Positions 1-11,480 of a stretch of 64,000 nt of DNA are shown here, in pieces. The position numbers and the translations under genes were made by a program. The stretch spans positions 397,966-461,965 of the forward strand of contig CACRXP010000067.1 of NCBI GenBank assembly GCA_902702965.1. Reading direction: 5' to 3'. The notes under the pieces were generated by a model. It saw only the letters and a list, made by a program, of their open reading frames with translations. It was not told where the DNA came from and made no database searches. The first letter of the stretch is position 1, and each line of letters starts with the position of its first letter. The DNA is from Spirometra erinaceieuropaei. Its lineage: Eukaryota > Platyhelminthes > Cestoda > Diphyllobothriidea > Diphyllobothriidae.

Positions 1-737
1 TTTGCCCAGACAAAACTAACAAGTAGGAAAAAGCCATGCTCATTTTAGAACGTACAGCCGAACACTACTGTAATGGATGGAATGTCTGGTCTCCTGGTGT
101 GCGGATGACAACTTTGTCGTTATCAAACAAAATCATTTGCTCAAAGGGAGGGTAAAACCCAATTTAAAAATGTTAATATTCGTGAAGTTTTGTAATTTCG
201 TAAAATGACCATCATAAAACTTCCTTCGTCTGGATTTACCAAAGTAGCTTGTAAAGTTAACAATGTGGATCAAATCCACCGCTTCAGTTTATGAAACCTA
301 TATGCTCATCTCTTAATACCGAAGAAAAATATATGGTCTTTCGTACGCAGAAAATATACAGCTTGTTGTTTAGAAATCCCAAAGGCAGATGTTATGTCAG
401 TTCGGGTTCAAATATATTGGGAAATTAAAATACTTTTTGCCAACTAAGTTATACCCCTACATCCAGCATTACGGTGGAATATAACGGAATTTGTTTACCA
501 AGTAGGTGAAAAAAACGAATAAATTTATGCATCTTTCCATAAAATATATTCATCGTTAGGTGTGAATCTAAAGTTAACGAAAACAATCCCTACTATAATA
601 GCAGTCATCTTTTACAAAATGATATGCTGCATGCAACCTGCAAAAAGTTCACTCGAAATCTGGTATATTCGGCTGACTTGACTGTTAAACAATTGTGCTG
701 CAATTTAACAACCCAAGCTAATTTTTCTTTGCGCAAC

Positions 738-790
738 TGAACGCATTTTAGAATGTCGGTCAACATTGTTATGAGTAAATACACAAAATG
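738..790 (-). repeat. Fragment of dispersed repeat family
   Basis: Reading on the minus strand, this resembles a motif seen repeatedly in the window: a CTCATGAAATGT-like start, then a TTGGCTGACATTC-like stretch and an AAATGCGTT-like end. Better copies lie at 17.6 kb, 18.4 kb and 21.8 kb. The copy is short and diverged. Confidence 0.4.
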
Positions 791-2214
791 CCCGATTTTC
801 GAAGGAGGAGCAGAGAAAATCAACTAGCCTTTCTTGACGTCATTTGATAATGCAAAGTTAGCGGTGGTCTAAAGCTTCTTATACGGCGCAAGTTCTGAAC
901 AACACCAACCGCCGCCAAAACAATTAAAAAAAACGGTTATCTAAGAGGGATAAGTCGGTTCGTCGAGACGCATTCTGGTCAACAATGGAAAGGTGTTTAA
1001 ACTGTGATTTACTAAAGTGGTTCTTAGAAAAAAACGGAAATAGCACAACTCCATTGTCTGTTTTATACAACAGCACAAATAAGATGGTAAGATAGAGATG
1101 AACAATGTGTAATACAGTAGACGTTTTGTTGCTTAGCAACCTCGCCCCTCACGCACAGCGCACTGTGTGCCCTATGCCAACTTCTGCAACCGTATCTAAT
1201 GATGGTTTCGAGTTAGAATCTGAAACGTCAGTCCGATAAAATTTATACTTCAGCGATCGGATGATCATCTTACAAATTTCATAAACAGTAAGGCAGCATG
1301 CCATTAAGAATGCATTGTAGATGCCTGCAATATATCCGGAAAAGCACCGACATATTAAGATATAATTAAGAATTCCACTTCTGTTGTATACACTGGAAGA
1401 AATTAGGATGCTTTCTTCGTGTAACATGGTTGCCGGACTTGTCAGCACATTTTAATTTCAAGGGATTTTTTCTATCTAAATGGTAGATATTTGCTAAATT
1501 CGCGCAATAAGGAGGTTGTGTTGTTAGACAGTAATATCTCTATTGTTTGTGAATATGTTGCATTTTGGCGGGAGGAGCTACTACTTTTCTAGGCACATCT
1601 GGCAGAATACATTGTGTCCAACTGTAAAAACAATTTCGAAGGACTGCATTATTTTGTGAAAACCGCACTTTCTTCTGGCAACTTATAAATAGTGCCAGTC
1701 GTACGAACACTAGCACGGTTTATATAAAATTGCATTCATATGATCATTTGTAACGATCTTATATTAATTAAAATGTTTTCATACTGGATAATACAAACCA
1801 AGGTCGTCTTGTGCAATAACGGCAATAACTGGAACGAAGAATTGCAGATTAGCTACCGTCCTATGAGCTAGTCATTGTGTCAGGTCAAAGAATGATGATG
1901 TAAAGATAAGATTAGTGATAACGCTTGAGGCCTCAACGACCAGATATCTTCGAAAGACCTTCATTAGTTACAAAACGTATGTCAGGTCTGCAAAGCAAAC
2001 GCCATAAATCCGTTTAGGTATATTTCATGGCTAGATCGAAAGCGTCATATTAAACCAAACTACCATGAACTGAAGTAATTGGCCGCATTACAGATGTATG
2101 ATCGGAACGGATTTATTTGGATGTGTAAGAGTGACACTGATACTGGAATGCCTTCCCAAGTCAATAAAGACGTAACCTGCGTAGAATACTATAAAGGGCT
2201 ACATTGTTCCTTGC

Positions 2215-2425
2215 TATAAACCTTACAATCAGCCTAATATAAAGCTACACCAATGCCTTAATCCTGACTCTTACCCTATGGTACCCCTTTACTATGCAGG
2301 CAAAATACGCCTCTACCTATGCGTGATCGTGGCTTATGTTACCGTCAACTGGAAGTCTAACAGAAAACCTAGTCCTTAACCTGATTCTAAGCCTTGCCTC
2401 AAACCTAACGCTAATTTCTCTGAAA
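2215..2425 (-). repeat. Degenerate telomere-like (CCCTAA-type) tract
   Basis: A run of loose CCTAA, CCTTAA and CCTAAC words is scattered through this stretch on the plus strand. It resembles a decayed TTAGGG array read from the C-rich strand. No perfect tandem hexamers remain. Similar tracts occur at 23.3 kb, 35.6 kb and 51.2 kb. Confidence 0.35.
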
Positions 2426-2989
2426 TTTTGCTCTAATGCACTCATACAACAGGCGGTTTCTATTCCCGCATCCCGCTTAGACGACCACAGTAGCATAGAA
2501 GGGAGCCGTTCAAACGACGAAACTATTACTTAACTGTTGCATTCCTGGACTCGCATAGGTATTTGTCGTCGGAAATAAATCGACAACAGAAGGCGAACGA
2601 GTTGTAAGGGGTGGCAGACATTAAACTATAAGTGATGCCATGCAACTCAAATTAACCATTCCCGATGTACTTATCACAAAGACCGAGCAAAATGAAGAGA
2701 AGCTGACCTTTTTCATCGTGTTTATCTGGGAAAGTCTACAAGACCAAATGTTTAGTAACAGTGTAAGAGATGCTTAGCTTTCACATGAGCTTTCCTCAGA
2801 CAATGCATGCAACTCTGCAAAAAATGTCGTTTCACAGATCCAGACCCATTGCGATAATTCGGGACAAGATGCATATGATGCCCAATAACTCAGGTGAACA
2901 GTCTATATGGAGCGACTAAGTGAGTTTGGTAATAAGCCGAAAACTGCATGTTTGCGGCGAAAAGGGCCCTCAAGAAACCATACCTGTGG

Positions 2990-3125
2990 TTTGACATGAT
3001 TTACCGAGCATCAAACTCGTGTCAAATGCAGTCGACTGCATTACCGCAAGACAAGGTATCGGAATTACACATCGGCTCAGGTCTACTAGGAGCAGCAACG
3101 TCATGAGAATCGGCTATCAACTAAG
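2990..3125 (+). pseudogene. Penelope-like element linker fragment
   Basis: The plus-strand translation contains SNAVDCITARQGIGI followed by THRLRST. This matches the linker between reverse transcriptase and GIY-YIG domain in the Penelope-like elements elsewhere in this window: the minus-strand fragment at 21.1-21.4 kb reads LSDAVECIAASQGIDI and then AHRLRPT. No reverse transcriptase or nuclease sequence remains beside it, so it is an isolated relic. Confidence 0.5.
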
Positions 3126-4146
3126 CATTAATGGGCATTTGAAACTAAAAGATTGCTTGGGTGCATTAGGAAACTGCCCATATACATACATACTTGAGCC
3201 GGCTTCACCATGCGAGATTAACAATGACTTAACTTGAGGTTCCTAGCACAGCCAGACAAGGAGCAAACCAAATGAATGCGGAAATGTAATGCTAGTCGAG
3301 AAGCGGTTATATAAATTCAATTCAAATGTTAGGCTTCTAATGATTTTGGTACATAGTATTTACGTATTATGCGTGGCAAATTTGAGGTAAGTCTTTGTGC
3401 TATCTATTCATCTAACAAGCCCGCACGCCGGTGATGAGCATATTTGATCTGTGGGTAAGGATATGATATATGTACAGGGAAGGTCGGCTCTCTTGATCTG
3501 CATAGTAAACTATTTTAGCCAAATACACTGACACCTGGAGACGTCCCTAATCCCACCAGGATGACGTTCCTTAAACTAAAACGGTCGAAGTGGTACAAAA
3601 TATCCATTATGAGTCATTATTCTGCAACCCTTAATATACGTTATTCAGTATATGTCAAAGCACCTGTCCACGGTTTTGTGGATGCTATAAGCGTCTTCAT
3701 TTGCGTATGGCCGCAGCCCACATCGGCGCAATTTTCCTCTAACTAATGGAGCCAATTACGACGCAATCTACACTTTTTACGTCCTCAATATGAAACACGA
3801 GATTCCCTAACGCTTTGTTTCGATCCCGACATGAGACAACTCCGCTTATTTCCTTTTAAGGTTATTCGCAAAAGGCTTTATAGGTTTTCTTGTTTGACCA
3901 TAGTCATATTATTTATGGTTGCAAAATTTAATTTTCCAGCACATCCATATTTTACTCTAAAAGCTGTGAAGTATTAGATTAATAAACTTATGAAAGACTT
4001 CTACGCCTTGACGTCTATATAAAATCTTCCTTGTTAGCATAAAAAATCAAGTAAATCAGTAATCGTTAAAATTGACCCAGGATTTGCCCAAACTGTGCAT
4101 TAAATCGATTTCAGTTCAAGTGCCTTTAATTCAGGCACCACGTAAC

Positions 4147-4325
4147 GTCATGTGGTGCGTACGATATTTTGCACAAACTGTCGACCTATCTAAATGAGTA
4201 AAGGAGCTGATTGGTTGCCGCGCGATAAAATATATTTTACTGATTTCACCGGTATGTATTTAAATCACTTTATGCCGAACGCTGTCCAGACGTGTTGCAA
4301 GTAATAAGAACCTGGCAGCAGAAGC
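4147..4325 (+). promoter_or_regulatory. Conserved upstream region and 5' leader, secreted-protein gene A
   Basis: This region is shared with the matching position of gene B (18,999-19,175, minus). Both contain the 12-base block TGTGGTGCGTAC, 164 bases before the ATG in A (4151-4162) and 161 bases before it in B. The leader just before the start (CAGACGTGTTGC, then CAGCAGAAG) also has a recognisable counterpart in B. I infer promoter plus 5' untranslated region; the transcription start is not known. Confidence 0.5.
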
Positions 4326-4413
4326 ATGCGGTCACGAATGATTTTTTGCTTGATGTGCGCGCTAACCATTTGTGCATGCTGCAGATCTTGGCGCCGGCGT
4401 CCAGACGATACAC
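4326..4413 (+). CDS. Secreted six-Cys protein, copy A, exon 1 (signal peptide)
   Basis: Exon 1 encodes the first 29 residues plus one base of codon 30. It begins MRSRMIFCLMCALTICACC, a basic N-terminus followed by a hydrophobic, cysteine-containing core typical of a secretory signal peptide, then an arginine-rich stretch (RSWRRRPDDT). An in-frame TAA 21 bases upstream fixes this ATG as the start. The exon ends at the consensus donor C|GTAAGC, leaving phase 1. The paralogue at 18,911-18,998 has an exon of exactly the same length (88 nt) with the same donor and phase. Both read through the donor into open sequence, so a simple reading-frame search would miss the splice. Confidence 0.75.
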
Positions 4414-5398
4414 GTAAGCTTGCCGTATACTGTATGAAGATGAAAGACATGCTTTCGACATATTTTAAAAAATATTGGTCGCATGAGGCGTTTAAGCTAA
4501 ATTATAATCGTTGAAAGTTGAAAGGGGGTTTGAGTTACATTGGTGAACGAACGATTATGTACCGAAGGACAAGTAGGATAAATAAAGCAAGCTATCAGAT
4601 ATCCATAATTTCGTTTAAGTTTAAGATTTTTAAAATCTCGGGTCTGCGCCTGTTTAGCGATCAAATTTTATTTCAAATTAACGAAAGGTAGCCTACTTGG
4701 AACTGCATTATTAATATATATAATATAACGGTGTAAGGCATCATGCGACCATTAAATTGACGTGTTTATGCAGTCAGTCAATACCTTATGGACAGTAAAG
4801 CATTTCAGTCTTGAACCGTGTGTCATTAACGTTGAACTGTTCTATCCGTAAAACCATAAGTTGACAGAACACTGGGTGTGCGTACAATAGTTCCTACCTG
4901 GCATCTTTCCTCAAAATATTTAGAGCGAATTACTTCAATCAGACGATGGAGATGAGCATGTTTTCTCGTTTTAACTGTCTCGCTTCTTATTCCTAGTTAG
5001 TATCCACGCTTTCACACTTATACTAATGGCATGGCTTGTATACGTAGCTGTTTAACTGTGCTCACTAACAAGCAATTTTGATACAATGATCAGTATAATA
5101 GGTTGAGGCAAAAATATAGGTGCTAGAATGCGTTTATTGTCATTTTCATAGGAGTTGAACGGTTTAGTTTCAGATGCGCATATTTATCTAACCTAAGTAG
5201 AAGTGTAGATCGTTTAATTATAAATTTTAAATTGCGTTGTTATTTCTAACTAATGGTTATGATAATTCGTATATGCATGTAAACGCTATCTATATATAAG
5301 TACCAACACCAACCTTGGTATGCGAGTATTCATAAGAAGAACCTGTGGATAAAGAATACCATACATGCATAAACTGTAAATTTTCTTTTTTAATGCAG
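4414..5398 (+). other. Phase-1 intron of gene A (985 bp)
   Basis: The intron starts with GTAAGC and ends with a pyrimidine-rich TTCTTTTTTAATGCAG acceptor. The phase-1 ends match exactly, with C plus AT giving His30. The equivalent intron in gene B is 1,822 bp, enlarged by repeat insertions. No gene was seen inside this one. Confidence 0.65.
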
Positions 5399-5991
5399 AT
5401 AAGTTAAAGTGTAAACATATTTCTGAAACCTACATGGCCTCGAATTTCAAACGACTTCTTGAAAGCCGTCTTCAATTTAAAAAATCTGTTCAACTCCCCG
5501 AGTGTGCTACCGCGTCATTTGGTCGTTTGATAACATTCTTCCTCAAGGATGGTCTTCAATGTTACAAGGACAGGAGCGCGCGGACTAAAGAGCTAACCTT
5601 TTACCATTGCACGGTTGACATTTACGCATCGGTACTGACATACAACGTCCCGTTTAAAAACGTTTCGTCGACCGACAATTGGCCAGAGCAAGATTACTCA
5701 AAATTTAACGAGCAGCGCCAGGCTAAACGCATACGTGCCTATTTTAGCTTGGTTCACACGAAAGGCAGGTACATGGAGCAGCTTTTGTTCGCAGATGAGC
5801 AAACACTTTCATTTAACTCAAAAATTTATAATCCAGATTGCAACGAAAATAAGGCCAATCAACGGGCTTTTACGGATGCTGAAATTAACGTTATTTCAAC
5901 GCTTTGGGCTGTACTAAAATCGCAATATCCTTTTGGATGTTGGTCAAATTTGCAAACTGTCAGTCCTGACGACATGTATTACACGAACTAA
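5399..5991 (+). CDS. Secreted six-Cys protein of unknown family, copy A, exon 2
   Basis: Exon 2 encodes residues 30-226 and ends in TAA. Joined to exon 1 it gives a 226-residue precursor. After the predicted signal peptide there are six cysteines, at about 34, 65, 84, 100, 177 and 210, all conserved in paralogue B, suggesting three disulfides. One N-glycosylation sequon (NVS) lies near residue 117. The best conserved segments are NFKRLLE, FFLKDG, FYHCTV, RRQAKRIRA-like, HTKGRY and the C-terminal FTDAEINVISTLWAVL followed by YPFGCW. The two copies are roughly two-thirds identical over this exon, and both are free of stops and frameshifts, which suggests selection. I do not recognise the family and assign no function; a secreted or tegument-surface role is inference. 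Confidence 0.78.
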
Positions 5992-6000
5992 TAAGCTTAA

Positions 6001-6006
6001 AATAAA
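6001..6006 (+). terminator. AATAAA polyadenylation signal, gene A
   Basis: An AATAAA lies nine bases after the stop codon of gene A. It would give a very short 3' untranslated region. Beyond it, to about 6565, I see no gene. Confidence 0.35.
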
Positions 6007-6565
6007 ATGTGTTTATGGATTGATCCTGATTTTTACAGCTCTTGTTCTGGGCTACGAATTCGCTCTGTGATGACTCATATCTTTGCAAACTATCATTGTC
6101 ACTTTATATGCATTAATTTGAAAAAGATGTTGACAGCATATAAATGCACTTTTGCTTGTCATTCGATAGGATGTCAAATCATCTTTAAAAAACAAGCTTT
6201 TGAGCTTCGACCGTCGTTTCTTCTGTTCTACTGTTGCGTAATCAGTTTCTTCTACGCAAACCTGGTGACCTTTTTGCAAAGTTTATGCTGACATTGTGTC
6301 TTTTACTCTCTAAACTACAACAATTATGTCAACTTAACACTACGATATCACTATCTTAAAAAGGAGCTATGACGCGGGTTTTAAAATGACATAGTAGCAA
6401 CGATTGATAGTAGCGGTCGTTGCAGTTTTTGGACAGTAAATATCGCTTGGTTTCTTCTGATTTTATCTTGTTTGTCTACACATTCCGTACGCTACAAATA
6501 AAGGCATATCCCGTTTATCATCCCCAAAAGAAGACAATGAAGAAAAAAAGGCGATGCCATGGACC

Positions 6566-6622
6566 AGACTTTATTAGTGCGGACGTTTCGGAAAGTTCCT
6601 CGCTTCCATCATCAGAGTAGCG
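6566..6622 (-). ncRNA. Hammerhead ribozyme-like motif, class B
   Basis: On the minus strand the core CTGATGA is followed by a possible stem II (TGGAAG ... CTTTCC), then CGAAAC, a very short stem III region and TAATAAA. These are the invariant hammerhead core elements in the right order. Similar arrangements occur at 26.2 kb and, decayed, at 19.8 kb. Penelope-like elements are known to carry such ribozymes in their terminal repeats. Confidence 0.6.
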
Positions 6623-7190
6623 GTTGGACGTTTGTTCTTACTAGCTCCCCGCATGTCTCGTGTTATAGGCATGCCTAATACACGAACTTTGACCTGTTTG
6701 CTGGCGGCGGATCGGCTTAGGTCTATCCGTGGCCGACCTCCGGGGTGCTGGTGTGACCTCTGCCCCCTGCCCGGTCGCTTTTGCCGCTGCTAGATCCGTT
6801 TGGCCGTTGGGCCTCCCCCCATAATTTGACGCGCTGATCAGCTGCCGTTGCATTTGGGAATGGCAGTCGGCTGTTTGGGCACGTCGGTGGGTCACTGTCT
6901 CGCGTCGGTCGTCTGACGCCCGGCTGCCTCTCTCCCCCCGCTGTGAAGGTGACGACTGCTGAGAGAACTGTGATTTGCTCGCCAGTGCGGGCGGTCCCGT
7001 CCGAGCTGACTGGAGCCTCGAAGTGCCTGATAAGCCGGATGAAGATAAATGGCTCTGTTGATTGTGTCCACTGGGGACCAACTTTCAAGAAGCAATCCGG
7101 CCATCTTGTCGCCGGCTCGGCCGATTACGCCTGCCTCCCCAAAGGCAAAACTGTGCATATTTACGGAAAAAAAATTGAAGTTGTGTTTTC
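6566..7190 (-). mobile_element. Penelope-like element 3' remnant
   Basis: This is the 3' end of a 5'-truncated Penelope-like retroelement. The minus strand encodes a GIY-YIG endonuclease tail: FGEAGVIGRAGDKMAGLLLE, then SWSPVDTINRAIYL and PAYQALR, the usual C-terminal pattern of these elements. A hammerhead-like motif follows at the 3' end (6566-6622). The region is clearly GC-richer than its surroundings, consistent with a more recent insertion. No reverse transcriptase remains. Confidence 0.65.
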
Positions 7191-8287
7191 TAAATAATTT
7201 GCATCTTTCTTTCTACAAATTATACACGAAAATGGAAGAATTGTGGTGTTAGAGCAGACTTTTGGCTTCTGAATTGTTTTTGGACTTGCTTTGCTACTGA
7301 TTGTGCGTTTACATCTACTTGCTGCACACCTTCCCTGCAAGTTACGTCATATATTCCTGTGGAAAAGTCAGAGCATGCCCCATAGCATCCACCAATTTTT
7401 AGTGACCGTGAACTATGCTATATGCTTCGTGTGGGCCCCTAATGAATACATAGAGTAGGCGTTTTTTTGCAGACGTGCATTAAACGGTTTTCAAAACGAT
7501 CACAATTTTTTTTTAAACATAATTATAATTTTCTTTAGGGAAGTTATCTAGATGCGAAACGGTCTGTTCTCAAATAAGTACACAAACCACTAGCTTGTGC
7601 ACTTAGATTATACAATGTTGGGTCTAAAATTTTAAATTTATATGGATTATCATGCTAATTATGTGTCCCTATATGTCCACTGTGAGTTTTGCAGCCGAAA
7701 GAACAAGTATATTTCAGAGTAAGCATCAACAAAAAACTGAAATATTTGAAACTTTGTTGCTTTATATCCACCTAACCTTGCTAACCTAACGACTAAAATT
7801 TTACCCTGAATTTCGTAAAACTCTTGTCCCCGAAATTACAACTTATTTTGTAGACAGATGCGGATGTCTTGATAAGTGCCAGTGGGTTCGTTGGCTTAAA
7901 TCGAATCGAGCTGCATTTTATGCTCGAGTGTGTGGGGCATGTCTAATTCCGGGGAGTTTTAAAAATCGACGGGGCCTTCCGGAAAAGCTGTTATGAATTA
8001 AATGAATTTAAGACAACGGTTGCAGTCAACTATTTATCTGTCATCTACTTTGACGTCTCAAATGGCTCCGGAGTCCATTAATCCGGAAAGGTTAATGTAC
8101 TTATAAATATATGTCCTTAAAGCACCCATTAGACAAGCCTCTTTCCGGCAAATTGCAAAACACAGCACCTTTTGACAATAAATTTCGATTAGTATCATTT
8201 TTGCTCATAAGAGTCTAAAGTCCTTTTACAAAAGCAAGTGCATTTTGACAAACATGCACATCAATATTGTTTTTTGTGTTGTAAAAT
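7191..8287. other. Intergenic, nothing recognised
   Basis: AT-rich sequence with no protein-like reading frame and no repeat that I could match elsewhere in the window. Confidence 0.5.
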
Positions 8288-8335
8288 CGGTAGCGAGCAA
8301 ACGTTGCTTTCGATACATTCTCGTTAGGCCATTAC
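8288..8335 (-). ncRNA. Hammerhead-like motif, class A (3' end of element)
   Basis: On the minus strand: GGC, then CTAACGA (canonical CTGATGA with two changes), a tiny stem II, GAAA, then the self-complementary stem III GCAACGTTTGC, UC at the cleavage position and GCT pairing back to GGC as stem I. The stem III sequence differs from the 60.3-kb copy but stays self-complementary. Confidence 0.5.
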
Positions 8336-8390
8336 AGTTTTATATGACGAAGTACATTTAGTAAAAAATCGATAAGAGTTAGGTCTTAAA

Positions 8391-10118
8391 CTACAGGCTA
8401 GGCAAGAGCGGAAGGGCGCAGAAAGTTGCACGTGGTAAGTCAACCTTTGACCATGGTAAACTCGGAGCCTGAACTGGGTTCTTATGGACACATAGGGTCG
8501 GTTTTCGTAATCTGATAGCGGCCGCTTCTGCTGTTGCTAACAGGCACTGGCCTAGTAGCTTAGGGTACCTCGACGGGACCAAGAAATCATAAGGAATGCT
8601 TCTGCGGGGTCTACACGACGCCCTGCATCAACTGCATGCGCATGTCTATTCTCCTAGTTTCACCGTTTGTCAGCTATACGGGAAGGTGCTCTCGTATTCT
8701 CTTGGAAATGTGCCAAGCTGTACGACCAATATAACCTGCTCCACATTAGCAAGTGATAAAGCAAATGCACATTGAGACGGCCTGAGCTAGCAGCCTTTCC
8801 TTGCCTTCTCCGCGTAAAATAGGGTTAATAGAGAATGATATGCAAACCCTTGCTGCTGCTGTGACGTATCCCGAGACAGGCTCGTTAGGCGTCTTCTTAG
8901 GACTTCCCTTGCAGCGTCCTCTTCGATCGAGACTTTGAGAGAACATTTTATTTTCGGAGGTCATGGTGCAGAGTTTTGAGGGTCGTTTGGCAAGAGTATT
9001 TGCAATTAACCTGTCAGGATACCCGTTTTCGCGAAGCACATCTTGCATTTTTCTAATTTTCTCCTCAATATTATCTATAAAACAAATATTGTAGCCCTTT
9101 GTGCCAAACACACGATTAGATTTCGCTTTTTTTGGAGAGTTGAAGCAGGCGAAGTTCGGGTATCGCCCAACCCAGGTTTAATTCCGATAGACGCTATTTC
9201 GGATGCTACCGTCAGGTCTCCTGTTTAGAAGGACTTTTAAGAAAGAAAGCGAACTGGCCGCTTCCACCTCTAACGTGAATTTGATCGAAGGATGTGCTCT
9301 GTTAAATGTATTGAGGAGGGCGGCGACGTCGTTTTCTGCGGTTGCAATTGTGAAGATATCCTCAAGGAAGCGACCGTAATGTTTGAGCTTTCTGATCTGA
9401 GTGCTTAATTGAAAGCTCTGCGGCTTGACATAGAGAGGTCGGTTAGGAGAGGTCCAATAGGCAAACGCATAGCAACGCCGAGTTGGTTTTCAAAAGGGAA
9501 TCGCACATTTATGTGCACCTTCTTAGTAATGAACTCGTTGCTTTTCCTATTGTTTGATGATTGACAGATAGAAAATCACATATTTAATTAGCAGTTTTGG
9601 TGACTGGGACGATCGTAAAACGTGATGCAACGTCTAATGAGAACATTGTCAGTCCATTTAGGTTGAGGTCTTCAATGTCGCCAATGAATGGAGAGGTATC
9701 TCTATAGCTGCGTGGTGCCAGCTGAGAGTGTATTGGCTTGAATTTCTTTGCCAAACACTTAGCTATCGCATTATACGGAGAGTTCGACATATCTAAAATC
9801 GGATGAAACGGTTAGCCTTCCTTACGGACCATAGGTAAACCATATAATCGAGGGATGTTTGTGCCGACTGGCTGGCGATGTTCGAAATCATGTTCACTTA
9901 TGTGGTCTCCTGTGCGGAGCCTTCTTAAACAGTCAGTCACTGTTGCCTCTGAGTCATCAGTGCAATCCTTTTCTTTGTTTTCCTTTCTGAATTTCTTCTG
10001 GCTAGATAGTATGGACTGTATATTCGCTACTTGGTCCCAGCTCTTCCTTTTCACGATGCCTGTTCCTTTGTCAGGTCTAGTTATCAAGATCTTTTTGCCT
10101 TCCCGAAGTTATTTTTAG
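8391..10118 (-). pseudogene. Penelope-like reverse transcriptase and GIY-YIG endonuclease, broken
   Basis: In minus-strand order, the N-terminal part reads TRPDKGTG and later PRLYGLPMV (9812-10,087). Reverse-transcriptase motif A appears as MFSLDVASRFTIVP (9584-9790), motif B as GVAMRLPIGPLL (near 9470), and motif C as RFLEDIFTIAT (near 9350), where active elements have YVDD. After the linker (LRENGYPDRLIANTL) come a degraded GIY-YIG core (GAGYIGRTAWHISKRIREHL, with stops around it) and the tail YPKLLGQCLLATAEA. Pieces lie in different frames, and the altered catalytic motif argues against activity. Confidence 0.7.
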
Positions 10119-11434
10119 CTCACTGCGTGTGCTTTTGTCAGCAATCCTCGACATTTTGGTCCTTTTTTAGGTATTGATAACTTCAATTCTCTAGTTTTGA
10201 TTTTAAATGTGGATACTGTCTGTGGAAGCGGGCAATATATCAAGAGTTTCAAGAGGTTCTGCAACCGAGTTTCCACTTCTAACTGATTAATCTCTCGACG
10301 AGGTATGCAAAACTTTGCACCAAGTGGTATAGCCTCAAGTGATTTTTCATCATGTAAGAGTGGTTATGTACGTACCGAGTTGGATCTTTTGGAAGCAGTG
10401 ACGGAGGCTTCAGGTCATGGTAATTTCTAAGAAGTGCAAAAACGCAGGTCGAGCTTTAGAAGAACTAACCTGCACTCAAGTTTCTACGACAATTCATATA
10501 AGCATCTTCCTGTGAGTTCCAGGTTTTTGGCTTTCATTGGATGAAAAACCTACTGAACGCCAATTAGACTTCTGTACTCTGCATTCGTTACTTTAATAAA
10601 ACTCTTTGCTCTTTTTAACCGTCCGTATAAGTAAATGACGATTTTTTGAACGTCACTAGTAGAAATATCTTACTCACATAGCAACTAATTTATTTTTTTT
10701 AAAGTCCCTTCTGCTGTTGGGAAACTACCACAACGAAATACGAAAAGGCGCTGAAAAATACGCGTATTGCATGTCAGCAGCAAAATGCATTTGTCCATGA
10801 AACGCATGGTTAATGCGGTGTCTCATGAAATGCTAACCATTACTCTCAAATTTCTTTTCAAAACTAGAATTAAACTTGATTATTGCTGTAGCATTACCTA
10901 CCATATAATCCTGAGTTTAAAACTTTGTAGTCAACTCAAGATGTCGACTTTTTCACGACCTTCTGAACGGCCATCAGAAGGAACTTCGCTGTGGCGTTAT
11001 AATTTTGGAACAAGTGTTATGTCTATATAAACTGAATGAATTGTATGATAATATGTGTCAGTATGATTTTTTACTCATTTATACGTAAGTGATGTTTTTC
11101 ATAAATTTTTTTATTTGGATTAGAAGTTTTTTTTAAATGAATGTTAAAATTCTGAGCAAGTTTACACCCTTCCATTAAACTCGTCTGTAGTAATCTCGTA
11201 GAATTTAGGCGCTCTCGATTTACAGAATTCTACGTCGGATTTCGACTTTATGGTATGATTCACAAGCACCATTAAGGAATGTGGAGATGAAGATTTTAAT
11301 GAGTAAACATTTAGTGGTTTTATAAAGCGCATTTTTTAATACGTTCTTGAATCAAAAAGTATTTTTGACACTCAGCGGTAAAAAATGCTTTATTTGCTGC
11401 CAAATTTAAAGTAAACAGATCTTAATAAGAAATG

Positions 11435-11480
11435 GTGACCAGCGAACGTTGTATCCGATAAATTCTCGTCAGGCCGGTAC
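11435..11480 (-). ncRNA. Hammerhead-like motif, class A (5' end of element), decayed
   Basis: On the minus strand: GGC, CTGACGA, GAATTTATC, then GGATA where GAAA is expected, then CAACGTTCGCTG. It aligns with the copies at 8.3, 59.8 and 60.3 kb, but the GAAA core is mutated, so it is probably inactive. Confidence 0.42.

Larger units (their letters stand above)
1..4090. other. Intergenic, no supported gene
   Basis: No open reading frame here is long or protein-like enough to call a gene. The stretch holds a small piece of a dispersed repeat near 738-790, a degenerate telomere-like tract near 2215-2425 and a short Penelope-type fragment near 2990-3125. The rest shows nothing I recognise. Confidence 0.6.
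8288..11480 (-). mobile_element. Decayed Penelope-like element with hammerhead-bearing direct terminal repeats
   Basis: This is the longest Penelope-like element in the window, about 3.2 kb on the minus strand. Its coding region (about 10,118 down to 8391) carries reverse transcriptase and GIY-YIG pieces. A related hammerhead-bearing repeat occurs at both ends in the same orientation (11,435-11,480 and 8288-8335), like the pseudo-LTRs of this class. Between about 10,120 and 11,435 I see no clear coding sequence. Many frameshifts and stops show it is dead. Confidence 0.65.

Noticed and set aside
6641..7158. Three overlapping minus-strand frames of 88-146 codons in the GC-rich Penelope remnant
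   Set aside because: Only the frame with FGEAGVIGRA and PAYQALR is homologous to a Penelope nuclease. The others are frame shadows of GC-rich sequence.
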